Shown here: positions 46,164 to 55,080 of the stretch, one piece after another
How positions within the stretch are numbered: the first letter of the stretch is position 1
Layout of the letters: every line of letters starts with the position of its first letter
Assembly (NCBI RefSeq): GCF_003201935.1
Contig: NZ_QJJL01000009.1
Coordinates: 1 to 61,909, forward strand
Length of the DNA stretch: 61,909 bases
Source of the DNA: Loktanella sp. PT4BL
Lineage (GTDB): Bacteria; Pseudomonadota; Alphaproteobacteria; Rhodobacterales; Rhodobacteraceae
Direction of reading: 5' to 3'
The notes under the pieces: generated by a model
Seen by the model: the letters and a program-made list of their open reading frames with translations, nothing else
Told to the model about the DNA's origin: nothing
Databases searched by the model: none
Program-made: the position numbers and the translations under genes

Positions 46164-46967
46164 TCACTCAGCCTTGGCGTTGAACACAAAAAGCGTTTCG
46201 CCGTTGATCGTGTAATCGTTGATCAACGCGGCCGCACGCGGGCTGACCAGCCAGGTTTCAAGCGCCATCGCCAGATCGTTGCGAACGTTTGCGTTCTTGG
46301 ACGGATCGACGGGCAGATAGGCGTATTGGTTGAACAGCACCGGATCGCCGGAATAGAGCAGCGCCAGATCGGCCTTGTTGGCAAAGTTCAGCCAGCTAGC
46401 ACGGTCTGAAAGAATGTAGGCATCCATTCCTGCGGCTGTGTTCAGCGCCTGGCCCATGCCCGCACCGACAGGGCGATACCAGCCATCAAAACCTGCTGCG
46501 TCAAGACCTGCTGTCGCCCAAACGCCAAGCTCGGCCTTATGGGTACCGCTGTCGTCACCACGGCTGACGAAAGGCGCCTCGGCAGCCGCGATCCGTTGGA
46601 GCGCATCGGCCGCGCTTGCGGCATTGGCGATATCGGCAGGGTCCGACGCAGGGCCGATCAGGACGAAATCGTTATACATGATTTCACGGCGATGCGTGCC
46701 GTGGCCTGCGGCAACAAACGCCTCTTCCGCAGGGCGCGAATGCACCAGAACCGCATCGACATCACCCGCCTCGCCCAGCCGCAACGCCTGACCTGTGCCC
46801 ACAACAAGCAGTTGCAGGTCAATATCAAGGTCTTCTTTGATCGCAGGCAAAAGCACCTCGGCAAGGCCTGAACTATCAAAGGATGTCGTCACCGCCATCC
46901 GCATGTCTTCGGCAACAGACGTTGTCGCCCAGATGGCCATGATACCGGCCAGAATTCCCTTCATCAT
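46164..46967 (-). CDS. tupA: Tungstate ABC transporter substrate-binding protein
   Basis: A 267-residue periplasmic receptor with a short signal peptide (KGILAGIMAIWATTSVAE). The mature start AVTTSFDSSGL carries the TTS signature of TupA, which selects tungstate over molybdate. The internal SRGDDSGTHKAE is an oxyanion-binding motif. It is the last gene of a permease-ATPase-receptor operon, and its start overlaps the ATPase stop. Nearby formate dehydrogenase genes fit a tungsten enzyme. Confidence 0.9.
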   Translation of the reverse strand: MMKGILAGIMAIWATTSVAEDMRMAVTTSFDSSGLAEVLLPAIKEDLDIDLQLLVVGTGQALRLGEAGDVDAVLVHSRPAEEAFVAAGHGTHRREIMYNDFVLIGPASDPADIANAASAADALQRIAAAEAPFVSRGDDSGTHKAELGVWATAGLDAAGFDGWYRPVGAGMGQALNTAAGMDAYILSDRASWLNFANKADLALLYSGDPVLFNQYAYLPVDPSKNANVRNDLAMALETWLVSPRAAALINDYTINGETLFVFNAKAE

Positions 46968-47668
46968 GTCACAATATCTCCTCTCAAAAACGCAGCCAAT
47001 TCTTCGGTTTGCGGGCGCGCAAATGCCGCCTCTGCATTGCTGACATCATGCACTTTGCCGTGCAACACGAATATCAATTCGTGCGCGAGCCGGCGGGCCT
47101 GCCCCATATCGTGGGTGGACATCACAAGGCGGGTACCGGCGGCAGAGGTTTCCTGCAAAAGCGCCTCGATGTCGCGCGTGGTATGGCCGTCAAGGTTCGC
47201 GCAAGGCTCATCCAGAAACAGCACTTGCGGTTTGCGGATCAGGGCGCGTGCGATGGCGAGTTTTTGCCGCTCGCCGCCGGACAGGCGTGTCGCGGGGTTA
47301 CCTGCGCGCTCGGTCAGCCCGATCCGGTCAAGCCAATGGTCCACAGCCTGCGCGATTTCGGCTTTTGGACGCCCCAAGAGCCTGAGAGGATAGGCCAGAT
47401 TATCCGCCGCGGACCGCCGCAGGACGATGGGCGATTGAAAGACAAAGGCATGTTGCGCGGGATCATCGTGGTGCCATGTCACCGTGCCGCTCGTGACGCG
47501 CTCAATCCCATGCATCACGCGTAGCAGGGTCGTTTTTCCGGCCCCATTTGGCCCGATTATGATCGTTGGCCCCCCCGCATCAAGCACAAGGTCTGTCGGG
47601 CCGATCACAACCTTGCCACGGCGGCGCACCAGTACCTTGTTCAGGGTCAGTGGAAACATCTGTGTCAC
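46964..47668 (-). CDS. tupC: Tungstate ABC transporter ATP-binding protein
   Basis: A 234-residue ABC ATPase with Walker A GPNGAGKTT, signature LSGGERQKLAIARAL and Walker B VLFLDEPCANLD. Downstream are the switch histidine MSTHDMGQ and a short C-terminus without a Mop domain, as is usual for TupC. It overlaps the permease gene by 4 bases. Confidence 0.9.
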   Translation of the reverse strand: MTQMFPLTLNKVLVRRRGKVVIGPTDLVLDAGGPTIIIGPNGAGKTTLLRVMHGIERVTSGTVTWHHDDPAQHAFVFQSPIVLRRSAADNLAYPLRLLGRPKAEIAQAVDHWLDRIGLTERAGNPATRLSGGERQKLAIARALIRKPQVLFLDEPCANLDGHTTRDIEALLQETSAAGTRLVMSTHDMGQARRLAHELIFVLHGKVHDVSNAEAAFARPQTEELAAFLRGDIVT

Positions 47669-48369
47669 CAGCGGCCCTCCCGCTCGGTTTGCGACAGGGT
47701 GTGGATGGCAAGATTCACAAAGATTGCAAGGCCGATCAGGACAAAGCCGAGACCAAGCGCCAATGCAAAGTCACCCTTGCCCGTTTCCAGTGCAATTGCC
47801 GTGGTAAGCACACGGGTGACATTGTCGATGTTGCCACCGACGATCATGATCGCGCCCACCTCGCCAATGGCGCGTCCGAACCCGGCAAGTGCCGCCGTCA
47901 GCAGATTGCGCCGCCCATCCCAGATCAGTGTCATGATCCGCTGCCTTTTCGATGTGTTCAGCGATATCAGCAGGTCATGATACTCGGCCCAGAGCTCGCG
48001 CATGGATTGGTGCGCGATCGAGGCAATGACCGGTGTGATGATAATGACCTGCGCGATGATCATCGCTGTGGGCGTAAAGAGCAGATTCAACACACCAAAG
48101 GGGCCGGACCGCGACAGAAGTATATAGACAACAAGGCCGACAACGACAGGCGGCAATCCCATCAGGGCATTGATCATCGAGATGACGAACCGGCGATAGC
48201 GGAATCGCTGCACCGCAAGGAAAGTGCCCAGCGGGATCGCAATGGCAGAGGCAATCACCAGCGCGGTCAGCGTCACGCGGAGCGAGCGCAGGCTGATTTC
48301 CCAAAGCTCGGCGTCAAAGGTGACGACCAGCCAGAATGCCGCGATGAGACCATCAAGAATATCAACCAT
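47665..48369 (-). CDS. tupB: Tungstate ABC transporter permease
   Basis: A 234-residue permease with five or six membrane segments. The segment STSKRQRIMTLIWDGRRNLL and the EAA-type GFGRAIGEVGAIMIVGGNI are typical of TupB. It is the first gene of tupBCA; the promoter must lie within the 340 bases before the island repeat at 48710. That places the genomic island right upstream of the tungstate operon. Confidence 0.9.
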   Translation of the reverse strand: MVDILDGLIAAFWLVVTFDAELWEISLRSLRVTLTALVIASAIAIPLGTFLAVQRFRYRRFVISMINALMGLPPVVVGLVVYILLSRSGPFGVLNLLFTPTAMIIAQVIIITPVIASIAHQSMRELWAEYHDLLISLNTSKRQRIMTLIWDGRRNLLTAALAGFGRAIGEVGAIMIVGGNIDNVTRVLTTAIALETGKGDFALALGLGFVLIGLAIFVNLAIHTLSQTEREGRW

Positions 48370-48709
48370 GGAAGCAGTGCACTTGCGCTATTGCCGGGGC
48401 CGCCAACGTCCGGCTTTCGGGCAGAAAAGACAAGTCTCAATCAGGTCTGGCTCTGGGATGCCAAGACGCGCAAGCGACGCAACGCCTCTGGCCAAGTTCG
48501 CGGTGTTTTGGGCCTTACATCTGTATGTGTTGATAGACGTGGTGCGCCCGAAGAGCCGCAAAAGGCCAGTTTCCGATGATTGGGAACGCATGACCGATCA
48601 TCTGGTGGTGTCTTCCTTTGTGCAGGATGACGAATGGTCCGTTGAAAAGATCGCACACACAAGCGGCAACATGCTCGACCGGCGAATGCCATAACGCTTT
48701 TCGGGATTT
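48370..48709. other. Gap between tupB and the island repeat; no supported gene
   Basis: Open frames on both strands (up to about 150 codons when run into the tupB antisense) have no ribosome site or recognisable product. This must contain the tupBCA promoter. It may keep the remnant of a regulator, but I cannot name one. Confidence 0.4.
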
Positions 48710-48912
48710 TGGTGCGTAGGAGAGGCAATCTCACATCTGAGAGAATCATTCAATTATAGATACTTAAACTCTGCCGTCTGATTGAGAGTGGTCCCGAAAA
48801 TGGTCCCGATTTATGCATCAGGTCAGGGTGTGGATTTGTGGCTTGCACCCAAGGCCAGATTTTCGCTGCGCCAATGCCCGAGGTCTATTATGCGCGACGA
48901 AGCCGCCAGTCA
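48710..48912 (+). repeat. Island repeat A (diverged copy of 58701-58901)
   Basis: About 200 bases aligned by eye with the segment at 58701. Shared landmarks in order are TGGTGC..AGGAGAGGCAATCT, TATAGA.ACTTAA, TGCC, two GGTCCC units at exactly 12-bp spacing (48790, 48802) followed by CGATTTATGC, and a terminal GCAGTCA/CCAGTCA. Similarity is moderate (many substitutions and small indels). It marks the border between the tup operon and the island and may be an old attachment site. Confidence 0.65.
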
Positions 48913-48963
48913 CAGTAACGCGGGGCGATGTGGCCGTAAGAATACCTGCGACTAACGGTCTTG

Positions 48964-51537
48964 TTAGTCCCCACCTAGACGACCGATCAGGGCCAGTCGC
49001 GGTAGCACTGGCCAGTTGGAAATCTGCCGATACATGTAGATCGGCACGTAAACGCCTGCGATCGTGCCAAGGATGAACAGTGTGGTAAGATCCTGCAGCC
49101 CCACCTTCTGAAGGCCCTCGCGTACGGCCGCGTTGGCTGCTGGATGCCAAAGATAGATAGCGTAGGAATAGAGCCCGATCCATTCGATCCCGCGGAGCCG
49201 TGGCATGAACCGCATTACGGCGATCACACTCGCAGCAGAGAACACCGGCAGAGCCCACTTCGCGGGCACGACTAACGATGCAAAGTGGAACAACGTCACG
49301 ATCAGCCCGGTGGCGGACAGGATGAGAGCTGCCCCTATTAGGCGTTTGTCGCGCAAGGCTGACGGGTGCCGATAGAGCAGCATGCCAAGAATGTAAAAAG
49401 GTGCAAGTTCGATCGCTGGCATGAATGGTATCCAGGGCATCAACTGCGCCATCAGATAGAGGCCTAGCAGGATGCCGATCCAGACCTGTTTGGTCGGCTT
49501 CAAAAACAAATCGATTGCGGCCACGACGATGGCCATCTCGAACAGCGCGTAAAGGAACCAAAGGTGCAAGTAACCGACAAGGATACTCGGGTACAGCGGC
49601 GGATCTGCTTGGCCCATGATGGTGCGGATTCCAAAGTATATCAATGATACCGCGATTGCGGGCACCATGAGTATCAGGAACCGTTTGCGTGCAAAGCCAG
49701 TCAAATCGTTCTGCGAAACTGGTACGCCGGCGTAAACTAGGCCGGCCAGCGCAGTGAAGAGCGGCATCCGGAGCAAATCAAACACTTCGAAGGGCCGGCG
49801 CCAGAGTGTATCTCCGGCAATTTTCAGCCCCGAGTCTTCCCCGCCAAAAACATGGAATGTTACAACTAGAAGGCAGGCGATGGCGCGAAGCGTATTAGCA
49901 TTTTGAAGCAAACTATTCGCAGACGCACGGCTGGCGGCCCCAGACGCGTCGGAACTGCTTGCTAGGCGATCCTGTAAATCAACAGCGGGCATCTCGTGCC
50001 ATCCCTCGGGCAACGCACCAAAGATTTCCTCTAGTTCCAGCGACACCCGCACGAAGGTCAGCGAGTCTCCGTTGAGATCGTTAAATGAGAGCCGCGTGTC
50101 GCGGGCCCGTTGTCCAAGCGTGGCTGTGAATACCTCTTCAACGGTCTTCCTACCTCGCGTCCAATCACTTGTATGTTCGGTGATTGAGCCCTCAAGCCCC
50201 GCATAATCCACCTTGCCTGTGGGAAGGACAGGATATTCTGGCAGGAAGCGCACCTCGATCGCCATTACAGGTAGCTTTAAACGGTCCCTCAGAAAACGCT
50301 CCAGCGCCGTCACCCGGTCCGCTTCACGGGTGACTACTAGAAGTCGCGTGTCGGTCCCGGTGGCGATGACAGGGTCGCCCGCCTCGGCACATAGGCGCTC
50401 CACGTCGTCGAGTCCGATCCGAACACCAAAGATCTTTATGAAGCGGCTCTTGCGGCCTGTTAAATAGATGTATCCGTCCGGTGTGATTTTCGCCAGATCG
50501 CCTGTGGGTAGTCGCCCCTCCCCCGGCGCGTCGCAAAGTTCTTCGTGAGACGAGGCGTATCCCATCATCACGTTCGGGCCTTCGTAAACCAGCTCGCCCT
50601 CCGTATCGGGCGGCAGGACGCGGCTTTCTTCGTCTTGCACTGTCATAGAGCCGCCAGGAATAGGGATCCCGATAGACCCGGGATGACGTGTCAGCGCATC
50701 GGGCGGCAGATATGCCATGCGCGGCGCAGCCTCGGTCTGGCCGTACATTACATAGAAGCGCCAGTCCCGCTCGGCCGCAATGCCAGAAAGTTCCAGCGCC
50801 CGTTCAGTTGCGAGCCGCCCACCGGCCTGTGTGAAGTAGCGTAGAGTATGCGGTGCCACCTCTGGGAAATCGATCCGCGACAGCAGGTCGTAGGTATGCG
50901 GTACGCCCGCAAAGCTCGTGGCAAGGTGATCACGGCAAAACTTCCAAAACTCCGGCTCGATCACTGAGCGCTCGGTCAGCAGCAGTGTGGCTCCCGCCGA
51001 CAGATGACTGTTCACGATCGACATTCCGTAGGAATAATTGACGGGCAGGTTCACAACGCCACGTTCATCGCGCGTTATTTGCAGATACTCCACAATCGAC
51101 TGGGCGTTGCTCGAGATGTTCTCGTATGACAATCGCACGCATTTTGGGCTACCCGTCGACCCTGAGGTTAACAGCAGGGTGCTCAGATTGGGGTGTAGCG
51201 GCGCTCCGCTTTGACTAAGATGTACCGGACGGTATCCGTTTGCAGCCGTGAACTCGAGTTCAGCTCCATATTGCATTGCAAGTCGGTTCATGGTCTCGCG
51301 TGCACCTTGTGGTACCAGCAGTGTGGCGTGACCGCTCATCTGCAGCGCAACGTAGGCGATAAGCCATTCTCGTGAGTTATTGCATTCCAGTAGTGCGAGT
51401 TTTCGGGATACACCCGTCTTGCCAGCGATGTCCGCCGCCTTAGAAAGTAGTGAACGATAGGTCAATTCTCCCGCTTCGTCGATTGCCGCAATCTGTTTGA
51501 GGTCGGCGTATTCAAGTTTTGATAAAAGCGAAAGCAA
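48964..51537 (-). CDS. Adenylation domain - carrier domain - acyltransferase 3 fusion, 857 aa
   Basis: Three modules in one chain. Residues 1-455 are an ANL adenylation domain (A3 core LLLTSGSTGSPK 121-132, A5 YGQTEA 265-270, A7/A8 TGDLAKITPDGYIYLTGRKS, A10 LPTGK 438-442). Residues 462-525 are a peptidyl/acyl-carrier domain, with S492 in DLNGDSLTFV as the phosphopantetheine site. Residues 545-850 are an OafA-like acyltransferase-3 membrane domain with ten hydrophobic segments, RAIACLLVVTFH (R551, H562), and a late YAIYLWHP histidine (H798). It would activate an amino or fatty acid, load it on the carrier and pass it across or to a membrane substrate. It is the only cargo gene between repeat A and the first integrase block, has no co-directional partner and is AT-richer than the core genome. 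Confidence 0.85.
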   Translation of the reverse strand: MLSLLSKLEYADLKQIAAIDEAGELTYRSLLSKAADIAGKTGVSRKLALLECNNSREWLIAYVALQMSGHATLLVPQGARETMNRLAMQYGAELEFTAANGYRPVHLSQSGAPLHPNLSTLLLTSGSTGSPKCVRLSYENISSNAQSIVEYLQITRDERGVVNLPVNYSYGMSIVNSHLSAGATLLLTERSVIEPEFWKFCRDHLATSFAGVPHTYDLLSRIDFPEVAPHTLRYFTQAGGRLATERALELSGIAAERDWRFYVMYGQTEAAPRMAYLPPDALTRHPGSIGIPIPGGSMTVQDEESRVLPPDTEGELVYEGPNVMMGYASSHEELCDAPGEGRLPTGDLAKITPDGYIYLTGRKSRFIKIFGVRIGLDDVERLCAEAGDPVIATGTDTRLLVVTREADRVTALERFLRDRLKLPVMAIEVRFLPEYPVLPTGKVDYAGLEGSITEHTSDWTRGRKTVEEVFTATLGQRARDTRLSFNDLNGDSLTFVRVSLELEEIFGALPEGWHEMPAVDLQDRLASSSDASGAASRASANSLLQNANTLRAIACLLVVTFHVFGGEDSGLKIAGDTLWRRPFEVFDLLRMPLFTALAGLVYAGVPVSQNDLTGFARKRFLILMVPAIAVSLIYFGIRTIMGQADPPLYPSILVGYLHLWFLYALFEMAIVVAAIDLFLKPTKQVWIGILLGLYLMAQLMPWIPFMPAIELAPFYILGMLLYRHPSALRDKRLIGAALILSATGLIVTLFHFASLVVPAKWALPVFSAASVIAVMRFMPRLRGIEWIGLYSYAIYLWHPAANAAVREGLQKVGLQDLTTLFILGTIAGVYVPIYMYRQISNWPVLPRLALIGRLGGD

Positions 51538-51763
51538 AGTTCTTCATCTTTACAGAGTGAATATGAATACCAATCAATAGTTCTTGGAACATCTTAAATT
51601 TTCTCCGATCAAATACAACTTTTAAGGTTTGAGGAGGGATTTATTTTCCAAGCTATGAGATAAATTGAGCCATGAGTGCGAGACCGAACTGAGCAATTTC
51701 TTGACTGACCACATGCAGGAGTTAAGGCGTTCTGACCCCCAAAAAAAATAGCTGCCGTCAATC
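51538..51763. other. AT-rich gap without a gene
   Basis: Upstream region of the fusion gene, containing its promoter. A stretch near 51670-51750 (ends with a run of eight A) looks like a remnant of something but I cannot identify it. Confidence 0.4.
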
Positions 51764-51809
51764 TCCCGCCCGACCACCCGCTAAGGGCAGCCGGACGGGG
51801 GTATCTTTT
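51764..51809 (+). terminator. Hairpin of integrase-end block, copy 1
   Basis: CCCGCCCG...CCGGACGGGGG followed by TATCTTTT. The same element occurs at 60251 and 61575. It points to the plus strand and lies at the downstream edge of the integrase microORF block, so it may protect the integrase operon from convergent transcription. Confidence 0.55.
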
Positions 51810-51817
51810 GTTGGAGC

Positions 51818-51999
51818 TCAGCCAAGCCGCCTTTTGCTCACATAGTCAGCGAGCCATCGCCAGTACGCACCAGCGGAGGCAAAGCCCTGTTCTTGTGCCG
51901 CGAGCGCCTCCGCCTGCAGCCTTGTCAGCCCCCATCGTACTCAGCAATGGCAGCCCGTTCCTCAAAGGCCTCGATGTCAGGGATACGCGAGGCGCTCAT
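51818..51999 (-). pseudogene. Frameshifted integrase-companion microORF, copy 1
   Basis: Sequence homologous to the intact 60-codon microORF at 60302-60484 and 61631-61813 (MSASRIPDIEAFEERAAIAE...). Here a run of G (plus-strand C at 51928-51932) is five bases long instead of six, so the frame ends directly in a stop after EYDGG. The ATG overlaps the integrase stop by 4 bases (ATGA), as in the other copies. Frame loss in a homopolymer could also be a sequencing error. Confidence 0.75.
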
Positions 52000-53240
52000 A
52001 GCAGCACCTCCTGAGGCAGCCTGATCTGGTCGATGATCTCCCGCTTGTGGACGTCACTGATGCCAGCAGAGTAGAGCCCGTAGGTGAGCTTGTTCTCGGA
52101 CCGTGCTGACTGATGCCCGACAAGGGAGGCAGTGAAGTGCTCAGGGACACCGGTGCGCTCACACTGGGTGATGAACCACTTGCGAGTGGAGTGGAACACG
52201 GTGCCATGCAGCTCTCGATGCACGGACCTGAGGTAGGCATAGCGCTTGACCACTCGATCCACAGTGAGGGATGGAAAGAGCCGCCCTTGGGAGAGCAGTC
52301 TTTGGTCCAACAGTTGCTCCAGCACCGGATGCAAGGGCACCTCCCTCTCTGCCGCTTTGGACTTGAGCTGTCGCAGGTGATTGGGCCTGATTTGCACAAA
52401 CCGCCCGAGGTTTCCCTTGGTGCTGACGTCCTCAGCCAAGAGCCCGCACGCCTCCCCTGAGCGCATCCCCGTCAACAGACAAAAAAGAAGGGCGCTGTGA
52501 AGCACCCTGTCTTGCGTGTTGAGGAGGATAGAGACCTGCGCGTCAGTCAGGAACCTGTGTGACTGCACCTCAGGCCTTTCCTTTACCTGCAAGCCATCCC
52601 AAGGATTTGTCTCCAAGTGCCCCGCCCGAACACACCACTCCAAGAACTGTTGCAGCTGTCGCCAGATACGCCGTTGGGTTTGGGCTGTCAGGGATACGCC
52701 TTCCTGCTCTTCTGACAAGGCTGCCAGCTCTGCCAAAGACGCCCCCTGTGCTTGGCTATACTTGCGTATGTTCGGTGACAGCCGCCCGACATACCCCAGG
52801 ACCTCCTTGCCCAGTGTGTCGTTGAGGTCCCCCAGCTTGCGCTCCCCCACATGCGAGGTCAGCAACTCCAAGGCAAAGCGGACTGACTTGTAGCTGCCGG
52901 GACGCAGGCGATTGGAGGCCTCTGCCAAGTAGACAGCAGCAACCTCCTGCACCTGTTCTTCCCCCAAGAGGCGAGCGCGCTGGTACCGAGGGACGGCAAT
53001 GGCAAGTTGTGGTGGCTCGCCACTTGTTACCCCCGCAGCCAGCTTGGCCTCTGCTTCCTGCACGATCACATCGAAGGTGGTGTTGATCTCTGCCACCCGC
53101 TTGGTAGCAACCTTGGCATCTGCGGTATGCAAGGACCGCTTGAGCGACGACCCTAGTATGTCCTGCAACTGGACGGGGTAGGTGCGGCGGTAGATCCATG
53201 TGTTATGCCGCCTGTAGGCATACTTGATGTGTGTAGACAT
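51996..53240 (-). CDS. Tyrosine recombinase/integrase 1, 414 aa
   Basis: A phage-type integrase with a short N-terminal arm-binding region (DUF6538-like, MSTHIKYAYRRHNTWIYRRT), a SAM-like core-binding domain (about 95-215) and a C-terminal catalytic domain. Catalytic residues are R260 (GMRSGEA), K near 295, H350 and R353 (HSTRK), H376 (GHQS) and Y387 (KLTYG). All are present, so the enzyme is probably active. Two further copies of its 3' end are in the window. The gene is preceded by two small genes and a possible operator. It would act on DNA sites of the island. Confidence 0.93.
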   Translation of the reverse strand: MSTHIKYAYRRHNTWIYRRTYPVQLQDILGSSLKRSLHTADAKVATKRVAEINTTFDVIVQEAEAKLAAGVTSGEPPQLAIAVPRYQRARLLGEEQVQEVAAVYLAEASNRLRPGSYKSVRFALELLTSHVGERKLGDLNDTLGKEVLGYVGRLSPNIRKYSQAQGASLAELAALSEEQEGVSLTAQTQRRIWRQLQQFLEWCVRAGHLETNPWDGLQVKERPEVQSHRFLTDAQVSILLNTQDRVLHSALLFCLLTGMRSGEACGLLAEDVSTKGNLGRFVQIRPNHLRQLKSKAAEREVPLHPVLEQLLDQRLLSQGRLFPSLTVDRVVKRYAYLRSVHRELHGTVFHSTRKWFITQCERTGVPEHFTASLVGHQSARSENKLTYGLYSAGISDVHKREIIDQIRLPQEVLL

Positions 53241-53319
53241 AGCGTCTCCTAGCGGGGCGAAAGCCCCGGTTTATGTGTTGGATTGAGCTTTTGTGAACGG
53301 AATCAACAGGGGGCTGGGT

Positions 53320-53535
53320 TTAACCCCTTCCCTGAGTGTCTCCGGTGCTGCGCGAGTGGACCCGCAGGATCAGCTCAAGGCCGGGCTCGCCGTAGACACC
53401 TTCGAGAGGTCCCGTCAGCGAGTAGCCGGTGATGCAGTCGTCAAAGACTTCCCACACCTGGAAAAGGTGCTCGGGAATGTCATCAAGGGGACGCAGGACA
53501 ACCACGTCGTCTTCTTTGAGGTGCCAGTCCGTCAT
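53320..53535 (-). CDS. Small hypothetical protein in the integrase 1 operon
   Basis: A 71-residue soluble protein, MTDWHLKEDDVVVLRPLDDI, rich in acidic residues. It overlaps the preceding membrane-protein gene by 4 bases and lies 79 bases upstream of integrase 1 on the same strand. No family is recognised. It could be an excisionase-like partner, but there is no visible helix-turn-helix. Confidence 0.55.
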   Translation of the reverse strand: MTDWHLKEDDVVVLRPLDDIPEHLFQVWEVFDDCITGYSLTGPLEGVYGEPGLELILRVHSRSTGDTQGRG

Positions 53536-53768
53536 AGTCCCCTCCGCGTCAGCAGAAGGTCAGGAAGGACCACCCCAAGGGCCACACCAAGCGGAATGGG
53601 CAAAGGAATGTGTTGGAGCCAGCTTGGCAGGCAAGCCAAGACAAGCAGTGCCCCGGCAAGGGCTTGGGGGATCGCAAGGTCGAGGCCAAACCTCTTCCTC
53701 AATATCCACGATAAGGTCAGCCGGAAGCCGACCCCCGCCGCCATAAGCAGCAAAAAGGGTGTAAACAT
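53532..53768 (-). CDS. Small membrane protein in the integrase 1 operon
   Basis: A 78-residue protein with two or three hydrophobic helices (MFTPFLLLMAAGVGFRLTLS; AIPQALAGALLVLACLPSWL). A GGAG lies 8 bases before the ATG. It overlaps the next small gene (ATGA type). The function is unknown. It is the first gene of the operon, directly downstream of a perfect 8-bp inverted repeat. Confidence 0.6.
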   Translation of the reverse strand: MFTPFLLLMAAGVGFRLTLSWILRKRFGLDLAIPQALAGALLVLACLPSWLQHIPLPIPLGVALGVVLPDLLLTRRGL

Positions 53769-53802
53769 CTATACATCTCCATGAAGGGTTTCTTTGTATA
53801 GA
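53768..53802 (-). promoter_or_regulatory. Inverted repeat upstream of the integrase 1 operon
   Basis: TCTATACA (53768-53775) and TGTATAGA (53795-53802) form a perfect inverted repeat with a 19-base spacer. The inner arm overlaps the ribosome site and start of the first gene, so repressor binding could shut off the integrase operon. A recombinase site is an alternative. Confidence 0.5.
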
Positions 53803-54048
53803 TGCGAAGGTTTGCTCAGTTTTTATGGGCTTTGTGGACCAGATTAGGTCGTTAGGATGGAAAGGTGGGGTGGGCGGATTGCAAAATCACCTACATAGAT
53901 TGCCACCCACGCGGAACCTCCCAGCGCGTACCATGTGCCAACTCAAAGCAGCCATTCCGAGCGCTTGGTGCCGTAGTCTGCTATGCGGGACTATGCTGCC
54001 GTTGACCTATTCTGTTTGAATGTCTGCTTTGCTCACCGCAGAAGTAAA

Positions 54049-54921
54049 CTAAGATGCGCGTGCTAGGTGGTGTTTGGGGGAGCAACCGAATTTGCGAGAG
54101 TAGTCGCGACTGAAATGAGTCGGGCTCTCATAGCCTACTTCAAATCCCGCAACGGACACAGAAGGAACACCGCGCTCTAAGAGAGCGCGCGCCTCGATCA
54201 TCCGAAGATCCTTTTGATACTGCAACGGTGAAGTTCCGGTCACAGACTTGAAGTGCTCGTGAAACGACGACTGGCTCATCCCTGCCACTTCGGCCAGTTC
54301 ACCTACCACCAACGGTTCTCTAAAGTTGGTCCTGATCCGATGAATGGATTTGGCGATACGGCTGGCATGGCTGTCGACCGACAACAGGTTCCGCAACATG
54401 CCACCAATCGGCGACAACAAAAGACGGTAGTGGATTTCTTTCAAAATCATCGGACCAAGAACCTGCGCATCAAGAGGTGAATCCATCAATTCCAGATAGC
54501 GCAGTATTGGATTGACCCATGCGGGATCAGCGACACTCGCCGACAGAGACTTCGCTTCATGCACGTCAGACACTGATTCTCCTACCTGTTCATAAAGGCT
54601 GCGCAGAATACCCAAATCCAATGAGAGAATAAGTGCGCGGTAGGGAGCATCGGGACTGGCTTCAGTTATTTTGAACGTCACGGGCAAGTCGTGACTGACC
54701 AAGAGTGCATCCCCCTCAGCCAGAAAAACCATGCGATTACCTACGTTCATTTCTTTTCGGCCCTGTAGGATTAGACAGATTACAGGATTATAAACGACAG
54801 CTTCAAACGAGGTGACATGTTCGCGTTGAAACATGTGTGCTGCAGGAAGAATTCTGCCAGAATATGCTTCTTCGCGGGCCAAAAGGTCTGCTGACAGGTG
54901 CTGTAATCTCTCAAACATCAT
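54049..54921 (-). CDS. AraC-family transcriptional regulator
   Basis: A 290-residue regulator with an N-terminal cupin-like domain (about 20-175, AraC_N type, HMFQREHVTSFEAVVYNPVI) and a C-terminal double helix-turn-helix (about 190-285, EVAGMSQSSFHEHFKSVTGT and GFEVGYESPTHFSRDYSRKF). It diverges from the aldo/keto reductase gene, so it probably controls it. This pair is a common arrangement in mobile DNA and core genomes alike. Confidence 0.92.
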   Translation of the reverse strand: MMFERLQHLSADLLAREEAYSGRILPAAHMFQREHVTSFEAVVYNPVICLILQGRKEMNVGNRMVFLAEGDALLVSHDLPVTFKITEASPDAPYRALILSLDLGILRSLYEQVGESVSDVHEAKSLSASVADPAWVNPILRYLELMDSPLDAQVLGPMILKEIHYRLLLSPIGGMLRNLLSVDSHASRIAKSIHRIRTNFREPLVVGELAEVAGMSQSSFHEHFKSVTGTSPLQYQKDLRMIEARALLERGVPSVSVAGFEVGYESPTHFSRDYSRKFGCSPKHHLARAS

Positions 54922-55080
54922 TGGCGCCTCCTCTGCCGATCCCTATCAGGAGTGCTGCGTGAGATCACGCACTTTCTCAATCATTCGGAGGAATTGGCAA
55001 AACTGACGGAGAATTCGGCAGGACGGATCGCCGCCAAACCCATAGCGTCCAATCAACTACACTCAACAATGGAGCACTGC

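Noticed and set aside
47566..48579. 337-codon plus-strand open frame antisense to tupB/tupC
   Set aside because: Composition is that of an antisense shadow (RDHRGD-rich, no recognisable fold) and it covers two clear ABC-transporter genes.
51650..51763. Possible insertion-sequence remnant before integrase block 1
   Set aside because: No terminal inverted repeats or transposase fragment could be seen; kept only as an unexplained AT-rich stretch.
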